Origin: Cellulophaga algicola DSM 14237
Lineage (GTDB): Bacteria; Bacteroidota; Bacteroidia; Flavobacteriales; Flavobacteriaceae
Length of the DNA stretch: 64,000 nucleotides
NCBI RefSeq assembly: GCF_000186265.1
Contig: NC_014934.1
Location: 1,550,001-1,614,000 of the forward strand
Direction of reading: 5' to 3'
Shown: positions 37,396-46,801 of the stretch, one piece after another
Layout: each line of letters starts with the position of its first letter
Numbering within the stretch: position 1 is the first letter of the stretch
Notes under the pieces: model-generated
What the model saw: the letters and a program-made list of their open reading frames with translations, nothing else
What the model was told of the DNA's origin: nothing
The model's database searches: none
Translations under genes and position numbers: made by a program

Positions 37396-38102
37396 TTTGA
37401 CTTTAAATTTAACTGTTTCATGATGTCTTCCAACATTTCTACTTGCACTTGCTGAATAGTTAAAAGTTCTTGCTGTTGGTGTATAATTAAATGATCTATT
37501 TTCTCATGCAATGTCCTAATCTCTAACTCTGCTTTTAAATTAATCATATAATCTTGTTGGCTCCTTTCGCGGTCTTTTTCTTCTTGCCTATTTTGGCTCA
37601 TCATAATTACCGGCGCTTGCAATGCAGCTAGACATGAAAGTATTAAATTTAGTAAAATAAAAGGATAAGGATCAAAACCCTTATTAAGAAGAAAAACAAT
37701 ATTAGACGTAATCCATATTGCAATAAATAAACCAAAAATAATTATGAATTTCCAACTACCACCAAATGCCGCAACACGGTCTGCCAAACGCTGACCTACT
37801 GAATAATCTGCACTATCCTCAGCAGTACTTTTGGTAGTAATCATCTCATTATTAGCAATAGTTTCCAAAACATCATTTTCTAAACTAGAGAGCTCCCCTA
37901 CCTCTTTGATTAAATAATTTGATAAATACTTTTGTCTATAAATATTAAGTTCAGATAATGCTAAAAAACTTTCCTTTGTAAATGAAGGATAATCCTTTAT
38001 AATAATATCAAAAATTGATTTCCTAATTGTTCCGCCAACAAATTTTTCGTTAATCGGGAATTCTTTTTGAGAGATATTACTAACAAAGGTTTTCATAATC
38101 AT
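37392..38102 (-). CDS. DUF1003 membrane protein
   Basis: A 236-residue protein starting at ATG 38102 (ATG at 38096 is also possible; a longer frame to 38150 would need a TTG). Two membrane helices, KFIIIFGLFIAIWITSNIVF and PFILLNLILSCLAALQAPVI, define the DUF1003 domain, followed by SQNRQEEKDRERSQ and a coiled C-terminus. Function is unknown. It is operonic with the patatin gene (4-base overlap) and divergent from the esterase at 38191. Confidence 0.87.
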   Translation of the reverse strand: MIMKTFVSNISQKEFPINEKFVGGTIRKSIFDIIIKDYPSFTKESFLALSELNIYRQKYLSNYLIKEVGELSSLENDVLETIANNEMITTKSTAEDSADYSVGQRLADRVAAFGGSWKFIIIFGLFIAIWITSNIVFLLNKGFDPYPFILLNLILSCLAALQAPVIMMSQNRQEEKDRERSQQDYMINLKAELEIRTLHEKIDHLIIHQQQELLTIQQVQVEMLEDIMKQLNLKSK

Positions 38103-38168
38103 GCGTTTATCGTTCTTAAAAATAACCTTTTCTTTTAATCTTATTGTCAAGCTTCCTGTAATAGTATT

Positions 38169-38176
38169 TATCTTTG
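38169..38176 (+). promoter_or_regulatory. Promoter of the esterase gene
   Basis: TATCTTTG fits TAnnTTTG; TTG at 38144-38146 is 22 bases upstream, as for a -33 element. The ATG at 38191 is 14 bases after the box, which supports that start. Confidence 0.65.
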
Positions 38177-38190
38177 CCTCTTTTATAAAA

Positions 38191-39105
38191 ATGAAGACAT
38201 ACTTTACTGCTTTACTTATTTTTCTATTTGGCTTTAGTCTCAGTTTTAGCCAGACAAGGTATAAAGACGATATATTTTCTGACGTTAGATCACGAACGCT
38301 TGTGTATGCAGATACATTAAAGTTAGATTTTTATGATGTTAAAAAAGACCGTGAGCAATTAAAACCGCTTGTTATTCTAGTACATGGTGGTGGGTTTGTT
38401 GCAGGCCAAAGAAATGGTGGTGATGAAAAAGGTTTGAGTAAGGCCCTAGCAAAAAAAGGATATGCTGTGGCATCTATTGACTACCGCCTATCTTTAAGAA
38501 AAAAATCTTTTGGATGTGATTGCCGCACTTCTCTAAAAATGAAAACCTATTTAGAAACTGTTGCAGACCTAAATAAATCTATCTGGTATTTAACCAATTA
38601 TTCTAAAAGCTTTAATATAGACCCAAATAATGTAATTCTTATTGGGAGTAGTGCAGGTGCAGAAATGGTTTTAAATGCTGTTATTATGAGAAATCATTAT
38701 TTATTTAAAACTATTTATTATAGCGATGCAAAGATTAAAGGTATTGTGAGTTTTGCTGGTGCCACTTTAAACAATGACTATTTGACCAAAGAAAATGCAG
38801 TTCCTATGTTATTTTTTCATGGCAAATTAGACACCAGAGTCCCTTATGCTCTAGCTGCCCATCATGACTGTGAAGTACGTTCTGATGGTTATGTATTGCT
38901 TGATGGCCCTAAAATCATTACTCAAAAGCTAAAAGATCTCAACCAATCCTTTTCACTCCATGTAGATTTAGATGGCGGCCATAATTGGGCACAATGGGGT
39001 TACAATTACGAAGATATTATCACTAAATTTTTGTACGAAAACATTTTGAACGGGGCAAAAATTCAAACTATAGAAACCATTGCCACTCCTATTTCTAAAA
39101 AATAA
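38191..39105 (+). CDS. Secreted alpha/beta hydrolase (esterase/carboxylesterase-like)
   Basis: A 304-residue protein from ATG 38191; the upstream in-frame extension overlaps the divergent gene and is rejected. A signal peptide (MKTYFTALLIFLFGFSLSFSQ) is followed by the hydrolase fold: oxyanion motif LVILVHGGGFVAGQRNGG, nucleophile in IGSSAGAEM, Asp in LFFHGKLDTRVPY and His in LDGGHNWAQWG. HGGGF is typical of carboxylesterase/acetyl-xylan-esterase-like enzymes. The substrate is unknown; carbohydrate esters are possible. Confidence 0.88.
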   Translation: MKTYFTALLIFLFGFSLSFSQTRYKDDIFSDVRSRTLVYADTLKLDFYDVKKDREQLKPLVILVHGGGFVAGQRNGGDEKGLSKALAKKGYAVASIDYRLSLRKKSFGCDCRTSLKMKTYLETVADLNKSIWYLTNYSKSFNIDPNNVILIGSSAGAEMVLNAVIMRNHYLFKTIYYSDAKIKGIVSFAGATLNNDYLTKENAVPMLFFHGKLDTRVPYALAAHHDCEVRSDGYVLLDGPKIITQKLKDLNQSFSLHVDLDGGHNWAQWGYNYEDIITKFLYENILNGAKIQTIETIATPISKK

Positions 39106-39107
39106 GA

Positions 39108-39884
39108 CTACGCACTATCTTGTGCAAATATTTTGGCTAACAAGCCATATAATTCAGGATGCTTTTCTTTGAATTTTTCAGGTTGATTAAAGAAGTACTC
39201 ACTTACTACACTCAAAAATTCTATCTGACTGGTAGCACCATAAGGGTTTATATCAGAGTCATTTTCTTTAATTTTTTCAATTTCTTGATGCATTAGATTC
39301 AACCATGGGAGCACATACTGTTGGCTCATAATGCTTTCTGGAATACCGTCTACGGCACCATCTGCCTTATCAATCAGGTGAACAAACTCATGGATTCCCA
39401 CATTATTTTTACTGTCCTTAATAGCAAAACCTGCACGCAATGCCGGCAAAGAAAGAATCATTAACCGGTTCATATCACCAGAACCAACTTTGCCTAAAAT
39501 GTTGCGTTTCTCTCCCTCAGTTTGGTGGTCTTCATTAAAAGAGTCTTTATATAATAGCACTTCATTAATATTCCTATACCGCAATTCTGGAAAACCAAAA
39601 AGCGGAATAACAGCACTAGAAGCAACCAACAAACGATCACTTTCTTCAATTTTAATTTTCACCCCTGTTATAGTCACCGTATTTAAAAAATAAAGTACAT
39701 CGGCTTCAAATTTTAACTTGTTAGCGGGGTCTAATTCGCTATAAAATTGAACTTTTTCATTCAATATTTTTTTCCATACATCAGGAAAAATTTTGAGTTT
39801 AAAATTCTTTTTCTTTATCCAAATCCTCCAAATCATATACCCAAAAAAAAGCATAGGGAGTAACCAAGCAATTGAATATGGCAT
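39108..39884 (-). CDS. MtfA-like zinc peptidase (M90)
   Basis: A 258-residue protein of the DUF980/M90 family related to Mlc titration factor A. An N-terminal membrane helix (about 5-22) is followed by a cytoplasmic domain. The zinc motif HEFVH lies at 165-169, with DKADGAVDGIPE after it as usual in MtfA. E. coli MtfA is an aminopeptidase that acts in glucose regulation; here the role is unknown. Eight bases separate it from the GH63-like gene upstream. Confidence 0.88.
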   Translation of the reverse strand: MPYSIAWLLPMLFFGYMIWRIWIKKKNFKLKIFPDVWKKILNEKVQFYSELDPANKLKFEADVLYFLNTVTITGVKIKIEESDRLLVASSAVIPLFGFPELRYRNINEVLLYKDSFNEDHQTEGEKRNILGKVGSGDMNRLMILSLPALRAGFAIKDSKNNVGIHEFVHLIDKADGAVDGIPESIMSQQYVLPWLNLMHQEIEKIKENDSDINPYGATSQIEFLSVVSEYFFNQPEKFKEKHPELYGLLAKIFAQDSA

Positions 39885-39892
39885 TGATGTTA

Positions 39893-42601
39893 TTATTTCT
39901 GATTTATTTCATCTATTAAATTAGCCACTAAAGAGGTCCAGCCCGTTTGATGCGATGCACCTACGCCTCTACCATTATCACCATCAAAATATTCATAAAA
40001 AAGAATTAAATCTTTAAAGTCTTCTCTGGCATAAAACTCTTTATGCAGTGCATGAACAATACGGTTATCATCTTTATCTTTCTCAAAAATTGAAATTAAT
40101 CTTTTACTTATTTCAATACTTATCTCCTTTAAAGTCATCTGGTTTTTACTCCCAGCAGGGTATTCAAATTTTAAGCATTCCCCTCCATAATTGTGATACT
40201 CTTTTAATGCTTGAATAAATAAATAATTCATTGGAAACCAAACAGGACCTCTCCAGTTAGAATTACCACCAAATAGCGATGTGGTAGACTCATTTGGCTC
40301 GTAGTTAATGCTGTAATTAACACCGTTAATATCTACATTATAAGGAGTTTCGTGTATTTTAGATAAGGATCTAATCCCGTGAGGACTCAAAAATTCTTTC
40401 TCATCTAACAATACGTTTACCAAGCGTTTTAGACGATCTTTTGGCACTAATGAAAGTAACAAATCATCACCATCTGCATATTCTTGAACCACAGGATACT
40501 TTAGCGTTTTCATCCGGTGATTTTTAAACCACTGCACCGCATGATTAAATTTAGGAAGTTTTTCTAAGGTTTCTTTTCGGATGCAAAGCACTGCTGCAAT
40601 AGATAACATCCCTGCAATAGAACGTATTTTTATAGAAGCAGATTTACCATTAGGGAAAATTAACTTATCATAGAAAAAGCCTTCTTCTTCATCCCAAATA
40701 CCTTCTTTTTCAAGGCTCAATTTATTTAATGCTTCTGCGATAAAAACAAAATGACCAAAATATTTAATCGCCATATCATCATAAGAATCGTCATGTAATG
40801 CCAACTCTAAACTTATCTCTAACATATTTAAACAGTAGAGTGCCATCCATGAGGTACCATCTACTTGTTCTAATGTACCACCACCAGGCACACCATGACT
40901 ACGATCAAAAACCCCAATATTATCGAGCCCTAAGAACCCGCCTTCAAAAACGTTATTCTGACTGCCATCTATCTGGTTTACCCACCAGGTAAAATTCAAA
41001 GCCAGTTTATTAAACATTTTCTTTAAAAAACGTAGATCGCCTTTGCCTGTTTTCTCTTTATCCGTTTTATATACATTTAAAGTTGCCCATGCTTGTACCG
41101 GCGGATTAACATCACTAAAATTCCATTCATATGCAGGAATCTGACCGTTAGGAGCCATATACCATTCTTTGGTAAATAACAGCAACTGCTCTTTAGCAAA
41201 ATTACTATCTACAAGTGCCATGGTTACACAATGAAAAGCAGAATCCCAAGCTGCATACCAGGGGTATTCCCAAGCATCTGGCATGAGCATAATATCATGG
41301 TTACGTAATGTTTTCCAAGAATTGTTTCTACCAGACAATCTTTCTATTGCAGGAACAGAGGCCTTAGAATCTCCCAACAACCATTGCTCTACATCATAAT
41401 TATAATAGTTTTTAGACCACAACATCCCCGCTAAGGCTTGCTTTTGAATTTCTTTATGTTTTACCTCACCGATAGTGGCGGTGTAAAAATCTTCGCACTC
41501 TGCTACTCTTGCATCAAAAAGAGTATCAAAATCTGCATTAAAAGGGTTTTCAAGTGCCTCTTTTGTAAAGCGAAGTTTGATAACTTTAGATTCTCCTCCT
41601 TTTAAATTTAGCTTATATAAGGGTGAAAACTTAGTGCCTTCAGTACGCTTTGTAGCTACTTTATAATCATTTGAAGTAACTGCTTTATGGAATAAATCTT
41701 TTTTATAAGGATGGTCGTTTTTTGCTAAATAAACGCTTTCCATGTTGGTTTCATTCTCTGTAAAAAGTAATTCTGCAGCTTCTTCAAAATACAAATTATA
41801 ATTACCCACATAACAATGCTCTACCTTTACGAAAGGAGCACCATTCTGTGTTTGTTTTTCAATTTTTGGTTTTTTAGGCATTTCCTTAAAATCCCAATAA
41901 TTACGAATCCATAAGGTGGGTAACAAGTGTAAAGGAGCAGCTTTCTTACTCTTATTATTTACGGTAATTTTTATTAATATATCTTCATTATCTGCCTTGG
42001 CATACTCTGTAAAAACATCAAAATATTCATTGTTATCAAAGACACCTGTATCTAATAGTTGATACTCTAATTGGGTTCTATTCCTTTTTGCATTTTCTTC
42101 CACCAATTTTGCATACGGAAATTCATTCTGAGGATATTTGTACAGTTGCTTCATGTACGAATGCGTAGGTGTATTTTCAAGGTAATAATACAGTTCCTTT
42201 ACATCTTCCCCATGGTTTCCTTGTGGGCCTGTTAAACCAAATAGCCGCTCTTTTATAATAGCATCTTTCCCGTTCCACATGCTTACCCCAAAACAGATAT
42301 TACAATAGCGATCTGAAATACCCGCAATACCATCTTCTCCCCACCTGTACACTCTACTTCTAGCGTGTTCATGAGGAAAATAGTTCCAAGCATCTCCATT
42401 TGTACTATAGTCTTCTCTAACGGTACCCCATTGACGTTCACTCACATAAGAACCCCATTGCATCCAATCTTTTTCTTCCGAATAGTTTGCTTCGAGACGT
42501 TTATGTTCTTCTGTATTATTATTCATGTACTGATGTATCAAATTATATGCTACTGCACGATAAAGAACGTTAAATTGTTCTTTATCATATGTAGACATCA
42601 C
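39893..42601 (-). CDS. GH63-like glucosidase
   Basis: A 902-residue cytoplasmic glycosidase without signal peptide. It fits the GH63/MGH1-like alpha/alpha-barrel family: the N-terminal beta domain (about 1-370) contains WNYFPHEHARSRVYRWGEDG; the barrel shows WEYPWYAAWDSAFHCV, with a likely catalytic Asp, and WRGPVWFPMNYLF near 790. These enzymes release glucose from alpha-linked oligosaccharides such as glucosylglycerate or mannosylglycerate; the substrate is not fixed. It could use compatible solutes or glycogen products. It precedes the MtfA-like gene and follows the Ca2+ antiporter. Confidence 0.85.
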   Translation of the reverse strand: MMSTYDKEQFNVLYRAVAYNLIHQYMNNNTEEHKRLEANYSEEKDWMQWGSYVSERQWGTVREDYSTNGDAWNYFPHEHARSRVYRWGEDGIAGISDRYCNICFGVSMWNGKDAIIKERLFGLTGPQGNHGEDVKELYYYLENTPTHSYMKQLYKYPQNEFPYAKLVEENAKRNRTQLEYQLLDTGVFDNNEYFDVFTEYAKADNEDILIKITVNNKSKKAAPLHLLPTLWIRNYWDFKEMPKKPKIEKQTQNGAPFVKVEHCYVGNYNLYFEEAAELLFTENETNMESVYLAKNDHPYKKDLFHKAVTSNDYKVATKRTEGTKFSPLYKLNLKGGESKVIKLRFTKEALENPFNADFDTLFDARVAECEDFYTATIGEVKHKEIQKQALAGMLWSKNYYNYDVEQWLLGDSKASVPAIERLSGRNNSWKTLRNHDIMLMPDAWEYPWYAAWDSAFHCVTMALVDSNFAKEQLLLFTKEWYMAPNGQIPAYEWNFSDVNPPVQAWATLNVYKTDKEKTGKGDLRFLKKMFNKLALNFTWWVNQIDGSQNNVFEGGFLGLDNIGVFDRSHGVPGGGTLEQVDGTSWMALYCLNMLEISLELALHDDSYDDMAIKYFGHFVFIAEALNKLSLEKEGIWDEEEGFFYDKLIFPNGKSASIKIRSIAGMLSIAAVLCIRKETLEKLPKFNHAVQWFKNHRMKTLKYPVVQEYADGDDLLLSLVPKDRLKRLVNVLLDEKEFLSPHGIRSLSKIHETPYNVDINGVNYSINYEPNESTTSLFGGNSNWRGPVWFPMNYLFIQALKEYHNYGGECLKFEYPAGSKNQMTLKEISIEISKRLISIFEKDKDDNRIVHALHKEFYAREDFKDLILFYEYFDGDNGRGVGASHQTGWTSLVANLIDEINQK

Positions 42602-42646
42602 ATAAATATACTAATGTTTAAAGATTGTATTTATTTCATCTGTATT

Positions 42647-43807
42647 TTAAGTCCAGAATCTAAACTGATTAACAAATTCATTAATAGATTGTAACCACAG
42701 GCTAATTTCTGTAGCTATATCAGAATCTAGGGATCTTCCTAAGATATATAACGTAAATAATAAGTAAATACTCAATAGAAGTACTGCACTTAAAACACCC
42801 ATTTTTCTTTTTGCTATATAAATTATAAAAGCAATAAAAGTTAAAATAAATAATAAAATACGCAACTCAGATATATTTACTACTGTTTCTGCACTCATTT
42901 GAATAGGGCCATATATGAGTGTAAATAAAAACAAAGGCAATCCTAAAGCAAAACAAACATCAAATATATTACTTCCTAATGCATTGGATACAGCATCATC
43001 ATAATTACCTTTTTTTGCATCCTTCATAGATAAAATTGTATCTGGAACACTAGTTGCTGCACTTGCTAAAATTACGGCTATGAAATAGATTGGTATATTC
43101 AATTCATCTCCTAACCACTCACATGCTTTTACTAATAACATACAAGCTGAACCAATAATTAACATTGCAAATACTAATAAAGACCAAGCACTTTTACTTG
43201 TTATAGCTCCTTTTATAAAGATAGGTTCTAGATCTAAAGTGAAGAAATTCTTTAAGAATCCAGACTCTTTATTTTCTTCCTCTTCTTCATCCTCTTCTTC
43301 TTCCTCTTCCTCATCTGCACCCACAGCTACATTTTTCATAGATGTTAACATGTAAATGGAGTAAATAGCATACATCCCCATTAAAACTAAACCATGTGTC
43401 CAATTTAAGGTCTCTCCTCCAACAACGAAGATCAAGATAAATTCACATATCAATAATGAGATACCATCTCTTAGTAATACTTTCTTAGAAACTTCTACAT
43501 GTGAAGTAATACCCTTTAAAACAACGACTAAAATCACAACAGCAGGAATTATCATTCCGTTAAAAATTGCACTACCAGCAGTGGTACCAATACCCCCAGC
43601 AAAACCATCTTTATCCTTTAATACAAATAGAAAAAATAATGTTGTAAACAATTCAGGCATTGATGAACCTATGGCATTTATAGTAGCTCCTCGAACACCC
43701 TCGCTCAAGTTTCTACCTAGATATTCTGAGGCGGCTTCAAAACCATCACTAGCGCGCCATATTATTACACAACAGAGTGCGATTAATAAAATTGAAATTA
43801 AAATCAT
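42647..43807 (-). CDS. Calcium/sodium:cation antiporter (CaCA family)
   Basis: A 386-residue membrane protein with about ten helices. Two internal repeats carry the alpha motifs, GSSMPELFTTLFFL near 48 and SAATSVPDTILSMKDA near 250. A highly acidic cytosolic loop (about 165-185, some 15 Glu/Asp in a row) lies between them, as in Ca2+-binding regulatory loops. It probably exports Ca2+ in exchange for H+ or Na+. It sits 10 bases downstream of the kinase-like gene in the Ter operon; TerD domains bind Ca2+, so calcium is a likely theme of the cluster. Confidence 0.9.
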   Translation of the reverse strand: MILISILLIALCCVIIWRASDGFEAASEYLGRNLSEGVRGATINAIGSSMPELFTTLFFLFVLKDKDGFAGGIGTTAGSAIFNGMIIPAVVILVVVLKGITSHVEVSKKVLLRDGISLLICEFILIFVVGGETLNWTHGLVLMGMYAIYSIYMLTSMKNVAVGADEEEEEEEDEEEEENKESGFLKNFFTLDLEPIFIKGAITSKSAWSLLVFAMLIIGSACMLLVKACEWLGDELNIPIYFIAVILASAATSVPDTILSMKDAKKGNYDDAVSNALGSNIFDVCFALGLPLFLFTLIYGPIQMSAETVVNISELRILLFILTFIAFIIYIAKRKMGVLSAVLLLSIYLLFTLYILGRSLDSDIATEISLWLQSINEFVNQFRFWT

Positions 43808-43817
43808 AGTAAATTGG

Positions 43818-45338
43818 TTATAAATTAGTTATTGTTATGGTTGCTACTCTACTTCCTTCGTCGGATGATAGTAAAAGTTTATTCCCTTCTTTTAGCGCTA
43901 CGAATTGACCTGTAGGAATAACCTTATCATTCGTTAAATCTTTAAGAGAAGGCATTGCTTCGTTTATTAATATCCATTGATTGTTATGGAAAGCAAAATA
44001 ACCCAATCTTTTTTTATTTTGAGCAGTAAGCTTTTCGTTACGGATTACATTTCTATTTACATGCCATTGATGTAAGGTAGTATTATTATAAACTACCAAA
44101 CGCTGATTTTCTGGCTTCCACACATCTGGTTTAAATTGATAAAATAAATCTAAAACAGGTATAGAGGCTTCATACTTTGTATTACAAAAAGGACATTTTG
44201 TAACTTTAGAATTATCAAAAATAAACCATTGCTGATCACAACTTGAATTGCTGCATTTAAGCTTTAAATCATCCGTTTTAATTAAAGCTTGTTCCCAACT
44301 TTCTGCCAAAGGCCTTTCTCTAGGTTCCGTTAGTCCTTTTATAAATGCTTGCTCAAATAACGCCTTTAGGCAAGGACCTGCAATTGTATAAGGCGTAGCA
44401 TTTAAATCTGTCCAAGGGAGAAAATTTTTGACATTATCGCCATATTCTCTTTTTAAGTTCCTGTTGCTATCATCAGAAGGATGTTCTATAAATAGTGCCT
44501 TACTACCCATTAATAGGTCTTCTTCTTCATCTGCCTCAATTGGTCCAAAATATTTACCTCCCCTTAAAGGGTGTCTGTAAAACAAGTACATATAAATAAG
44601 AACTGCTAAAGCATGCAAATCTGTTAATCTATTGGGTAAATTCCTATTTGGATCTTTTACACTTAAATGTTTTGTGGCTACGACTTCTGGGGCTATAAAA
44701 TCTGCGGTACCAATAACATCTGGCGGAAATAATCCTGGAACTACTAACCCATCAATATCAATTATCGCTGCTGTTTTAGTAACAGGGTCAATTAAAACAT
44801 TTTTATAGGACAAATCTGAATGCGCTAAACCAGCAGAGTGAAGTCTCTTAACTCCTCTAGCTATATTTACACCCACTTGAAAATAACTTAACCAGTTGCC
44901 CAATTCAGATTTATCTATTTTTAATTTAGAGGTTTTAGATCTAAATTTTGCACTCGCAAACCATTTCCCTTCTTTCTCTTTTCCTTTTAATAAATCTATA
45001 TTTTCATATCCTTTTGAAAAGAAAAAATTTTTAGAATAACAGGGTACAATAATACCTGTTCTACCATTTTCAGAAATAACATCTGTTGGCCATGAATACA
45101 ATTCTTTATAATAATCCCCACCTTCTCGATTAAAAAAATTATCGAAATATGTTGTTACAATTTTCTTTAGTCTTTCTATAGAATTATAGTCCTGTTTATC
45201 TCTATAAATAGCTACAACATATAATTTATTTGGACTAAAATAAACATCTTTCATCCCCCCTCTCATGGGGTCTCCATTATCTACGTATTGATACTTTTTA
45301 TTAGCATCTATAATGGATGTTACTGATTTAGTCGTCAT
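43818..45338 (-). CDS. Protein-kinase-like protein of TerY-P type with zinc ribbon
   Basis: A 506-residue protein. Residues 25-350 form a kinase-like fold: catalytic loop HSDLSYKN (173-180) and DID (194-196) replacing DFG, and the region TADFIAPEVV. A zinc ribbon follows (CSNSSCDQQW ... CPFCN, about 367-390), then a C-terminal beta domain. Kinases of this type (YegI-like) form, with PP2C and VWA proteins, the TerY-P triad described in Ter clusters. They are predicted to phosphorylate VWA or TerD proteins. It lies 11 bases downstream of the phosphatase gene. Confidence 0.87.
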   Translation of the reverse strand: MTTKSVTSIIDANKKYQYVDNGDPMRGGMKDVYFSPNKLYVVAIYRDKQDYNSIERLKKIVTTYFDNFFNREGGDYYKELYSWPTDVISENGRTGIIVPCYSKNFFFSKGYENIDLLKGKEKEGKWFASAKFRSKTSKLKIDKSELGNWLSYFQVGVNIARGVKRLHSAGLAHSDLSYKNVLIDPVTKTAAIIDIDGLVVPGLFPPDVIGTADFIAPEVVATKHLSVKDPNRNLPNRLTDLHALAVLIYMYLFYRHPLRGGKYFGPIEADEEEDLLMGSKALFIEHPSDDSNRNLKREYGDNVKNFLPWTDLNATPYTIAGPCLKALFEQAFIKGLTEPRERPLAESWEQALIKTDDLKLKCSNSSCDQQWFIFDNSKVTKCPFCNTKYEASIPVLDLFYQFKPDVWKPENQRLVVYNNTTLHQWHVNRNVIRNEKLTAQNKKRLGYFAFHNNQWILINEAMPSLKDLTNDKVIPTGQFVALKEGNKLLLSSDEGSRVATITITNL

Positions 45339-45349
45339 AGATTTTAGCT

Positions 45350-46339
45350 TTAATAAATAATTGCAAGTGTTCTGTCATCGTGATTACCTTTACTCCAAAA
45401 GTCCATCCAAAGATTAAGATTTTTTTCTAATACTTCTGGATCTGAATTAAAATCAAGAAAAACATCATCCTCGTTATCTCCTTCTAAATCATTTATAAAA
45501 TTAAGCCACTTTTCTGTTTTTTCTAAGTTTGCTTCTACTTCAAATTTAGGATCATAAATACCATCTGTCATTAAAAATAGGAATGAGAAATCTTCTTGAA
45601 TGTGAATATTAAACCTAGTAGCCATTGGTCTTTCTTTTGAATGAAAAATCTCTGGTTGCGTTATAAAACGTGTTCCTCCTCCGAATTCTCCTACATCTAA
45701 CCAGTTTAACAGCTTTGCTTCTGTTTTATCTTTGTTTACGATTCCAATAGGGCAATCTCCCACACCAAAAGTCAAAATTAAAAAACCAATTTCAGTTTTC
45801 TTAAAAGCGGTAAAAATTAATGTAGAATGAAAAAATTCTGCATTATAATTTGTTTTTTTCTGTTCAAAAACTTCAGGATGTTCTTCAAGCGTTTTTGCAG
45901 CAAATTTGTTAATACACGTATGAACGTGTAGTGATGCTTTATATAAAGTTTTTTTTACGTCATTTTTGGCTTCTTCGAGTAAAATCTCATCCTTTGTTTC
46001 TGAAAATATACTGATTGCATTTTCAATACTTTTCAATTCATCATTAGGTAAAATAACTTCTTCAAAATATGTAATAACTTCATTACATGCTAGTTCAGAT
46101 CCTTTTCTAGAAAGTGGAGCACTACCTGCTCCGTCACTAACGACTACAACTCCCCAACCTGATTCCTGAAAATTTTTAAATGCATAATCATCATCTCTAA
46201 AACTCCCTACATTTTTATGAGACCTTCCTCTTTTTGAGGATACTACAATTTTTCTTTCCCCCAGTATTCCAACAGAAGATTTATTTTCTTCTTTCCAATA
46301 AAGAGCATCTTTATCTGATGGAATATCTTTCCATAATAA
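45350..46339 (-). pseudogene. PP2C phosphatase, C-terminal catalytic part of a frameshifted gene
   Basis: This frame holds a clear PP2C domain: RGRSHKNVGSFRDDDYAF, then SDGAGSAPLSRKGSELAC, DCPIGIVNKD and FLMTDGIYDPKFE, giving the metal-binding Asp residues. But there is no ATG or GTG start codon between the preceding stop (TAA at about 46355) and the TTG at 46036, which lies well inside the domain. The upstream frame (46243-46800) ends in what is clearly this protein's N-terminal side read out of frame: it changes from NPDPN to the expected LLWKDIPSDKDALYW only by a one-base shift near 46339. So one 483-residue protein is split. Either the gene is broken, or the sequence has an error, or the ribosome slips. 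Confidence 0.8.
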
Positions 46340-46800
46340 TTTGGATCTGGATTAACAACTAAATTTATTTGCTTTAGGTGCAACTTGTCAATATCACTTT
46401 CTCCAATAACTTTAAATTTAAGATCAATCTTAAAATTTCCATTATTTTTTGGAACCCCTTCAACTGTCAAAGTCTCTTCATTATAGTATAAGCCTAGTTC
46501 TTCAAGACCGTCTATAAGATAATCTTGGATTTCATTATTCTCAAAAAAATTTGAATTAAATGAAAACAAATAGGTAGTATTCTGCGTAGCATTAGGAAAA
46601 ATTATAGCTTTATTCTCAAAGTCAATAATTTTTGTTCTTATCTCCCATTTTTCCATAATATTTTTTTGCAGTTTTAATATTTGTGAAATAGCATCAATAA
46701 TAGATTCCTCTTTCGTAAATTTTGCTATTGATTTTTCATCCCAATTTTTGCCTTTTGATGATAAAAGCTTTTCAAGATAGAAATTTGTAACATCGCTCAT
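46243..46800 (-). pseudogene. N-terminal part of the frameshifted PP2C protein
   Basis: Frame of 185 residues. The first 154 (MSDVTNFYLEKLL to VVNPDPN) form the N-terminal region of Ter-type PP2C proteins, with a beta-sandwich-like pattern (YNEETLTVEGVPKNNGNFKI). The last 31, after NPDPN, are a reading of the PP2C frame in the wrong register and are probably not real protein. It begins one base after the VWA gene ends. If translation stops at 46243, only a truncated domain is made. See the entry at 45350-46339. Confidence 0.8.
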
Positions 46801-46801
46801 T

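Noticed and set aside
38103-38190. Longer starts for DUF1003 (to 38150) and for the esterase (from 38101)
   Set aside because: The two would overlap each other on opposite strands and the first would need TTG. Signal peptide, promoter box and ATGs favour 38102 and 38191.
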